A stretch of 16,984 nt of DNA from SCQX01 sp035720945 (GTDB lineage Bacteria; Pseudomonadota; Gammaproteobacteria; Burkholderiales; Burkholderiaceae_B): the NCBI GenBank assembly GCA_035720945.1, contig DASTNK010000137.1:1-16984 (forward strand), read 5' to 3'. Position numbers and translations under genes: made by a program. Positions 16,034 through 16,984 of this stretch are shown here, in pieces. The stretch's first letter is position 1. Every line of letters starts with the position of its first letter. The notes beneath the pieces are model-generated. The model worked only from the letters and a program-made list of their open reading frames with translations, did not search any database and had not been told where the DNA came from.

Positions 16034-16984
16034 ATGCGATTCGACAAACTGACCACACGATTCCAGCAGGCGATTGCGGATGCGCAAAGCCTGGCTGCCA
16101 GACACGACAATCCCTACATCGAGCCGGTGCATGTGCTGGCCGCCTTGTTGTCCGACGCGGACAGCGGCGCCGGCAGCCTGTTGGCGCGCGCCGGCGTTGG
16201 CGTGAACCGGTTGGTATCCAGTGTGAACACGGTGATTGCGGCGCTGCCGCAGGTGGCTGGGTCGGAAGAGAATCTTCAAGTCAGCCGTGACCTGAACACG
16301 TTGCTCACCCGCACCGACAAGGAAGCGGCCGGCCGTGGTGACACGTATATTGCCAGCGAACTGTTCCTTCTGGTGCTGGCCGATGACAAGGGTGAAGCAG
16401 GGCGGCTGCTGCGCGAGGCGGGGCTGCGCAAGAACGCCCTGGAGACCGCCATCGACGCGGTGCGCGGTGGCGCGCCCGTGGCGGACTCCGAAGGCGAGGC
16501 CAACCGCGAGGCGCTGGCCAAGTACACATTGGATCTCACGGAAAAGGCCCGTCAGGGAAAACTCGACCCGGTCATCGGCCGGGATGACGAGATCCGGCGC
16601 ACGATCCAGATATTGCAGCGCCGCACGAAAAACAATCCTGTGCTGATCGGCGAACCCGGCGTGGGCAAGACCGCCATCGTCGAAGGGTTGGCGCAACGTA
16701 TCGTCAATGATGAGGTGCCCGAAACCCTGAAAGGCAAACGGGTCTTGGCGCTGGATCTGGCGGCCCTGCTGGCCGGGGCCAAGTTCCGTGGCGAATTCGA
16801 AGAGCGACTCAAGGCGGTGCTCAAGGAGCTCGCCCAGGACGATGGCCAGACCATCGTCTTCATCGATGAGCTCCACACCATGGTGGGCGCCGGCAAGGCC
16901 GAGGGCGCCATGGACGCCGGCAACATGCTCAAACCCGCGCTGTCGCGCGGCGAACTGCATTGCGTGGGGGCCACCACGCTCGAC
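16034..16984 (+). CDS. clpB: ClpB, AAA+ disaggregase (5' part, runs off the window)
   Basis: Only the first 317 codons are present, with no stop before the edge; full ClpB is about 860 residues. ClpB is a cytosolic hexameric chaperone that, with DnaK, resolves protein aggregates after heat stress. Seen here: the Clp N-domain opening MRFDKLT..FQQAIADAQSLA, the D1 start YTLDLTEKARQGKLDPVIGRDDE, Walker A GEPGVGKT (206-213) with K212, pore-loop area KFRGEFEERLK, and Walker B with D278-E279 (FIDELH). K212 and E279 fall at the same numbers as in E. coli ClpB. The ribosome site is weak. Confidence 0.96.
   Translation, partial: MRFDKLTTRFQQAIADAQSLAARHDNPYIEPVHVLAALLSDADSGAGSLLARAGVGVNRLVSSVNTVIAALPQVAGSEENLQVSRDLNTLLTRTDKEAAGRGDTYIASELFLLVLADDKGEAGRLLREAGLRKNALETAIDAVRGGAPVADSEGEANREALAKYTLDLTEKARQGKLDPVIGRDDEIRRTIQILQRRTKNNPVLIGEPGVGKTAIVEGLAQRIVNDEVPETLKGKRVLALDLAALLAGAKFRGEFEERLKAVLKELAQDDGQTIVFIDELHTMVGAGKAEGAMDAGNMLKPALSRGELHCVGATTLD

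Noticed and set aside
15896..16960. Minus-strand open frame of about 354 codons opposite clpB
   Set aside because: The plus strand carries an unmistakable ClpB N-terminal part with Walker motifs at the expected positions.

Overview
The window looks like a chromosomal segment of a GC-rich betaproteobacterium, most likely order Burkholderiales and family Alcaligenaceae (Bordetella/Achromobacter relatives). This rests on protein resemblance, strong G/C bias at third codon positions, and gene pairings such as acpS-nagZ and uvrC-pgsA. No search was possible, so the placement is an inference.

Region 1 (1-8244) is an aerobic phenylacetate (phenylacetyl-CoA) catabolic operon on the + strand: paaA-B-C-D-E, an aldehyde dehydrogenase (paaN type), paaG, paaI and paaK. 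Several genes overlap at their start and stop codons, which indicates one transcript. PaaK makes phenylacetyl-CoA; PaaABC with reductase PaaE and maturation factor PaaD forms the ring epoxide; PaaG isomerises it to the oxepin; PaaN is expected to oxidise the aldehyde formed on ring opening; PaaI is a rescue thioesterase. The ring-opening hydratase domain and the later beta-oxidation genes (paaF, paaH, paaJ) are not in the window. A divergent gene starts at position 60 and may be a PaaX-type repressor. Between it and paaA lies a good sigma70 promoter whose -35 and -10 boxes each sit inside an inverted repeat.

Region 2 (8245-12559) holds housekeeping genes on the + strand: acpS, nagZ, uvrC and pgsA. 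nagZ and uvrC overlap by 38 bases. Exactly at the uvrC stop codon lies a 166-bp imperfect palindrome, bounded by CTAG on both sides, that looks like a non-autonomous mobile element (MITE-like). It is the most unusual object in the window.

Region 3 (12560-15093) has queF (queuosine synthesis) on the - strand, converging on pgsA, then an AT-rich control region with a strong promoter and a perfect 16-bp palindrome, then aceA (isocitrate lyase). aceA ends in a perfect 15-bp hairpin.

Region 4 (15094-16984) has a MazEF-type toxin-antitoxin pair on the - strand, a 368-bp divergent intergenic stretch, and the first 317 codons of clpB, which runs off the end. No rRNA, tRNA, CRISPR array or intact transposase was seen. 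I found no clear undescribed multi-gene system; the novelty candidates are the palindromic element, the paired operator-like repeats and a lysine at a conserved arginine site in MazF.
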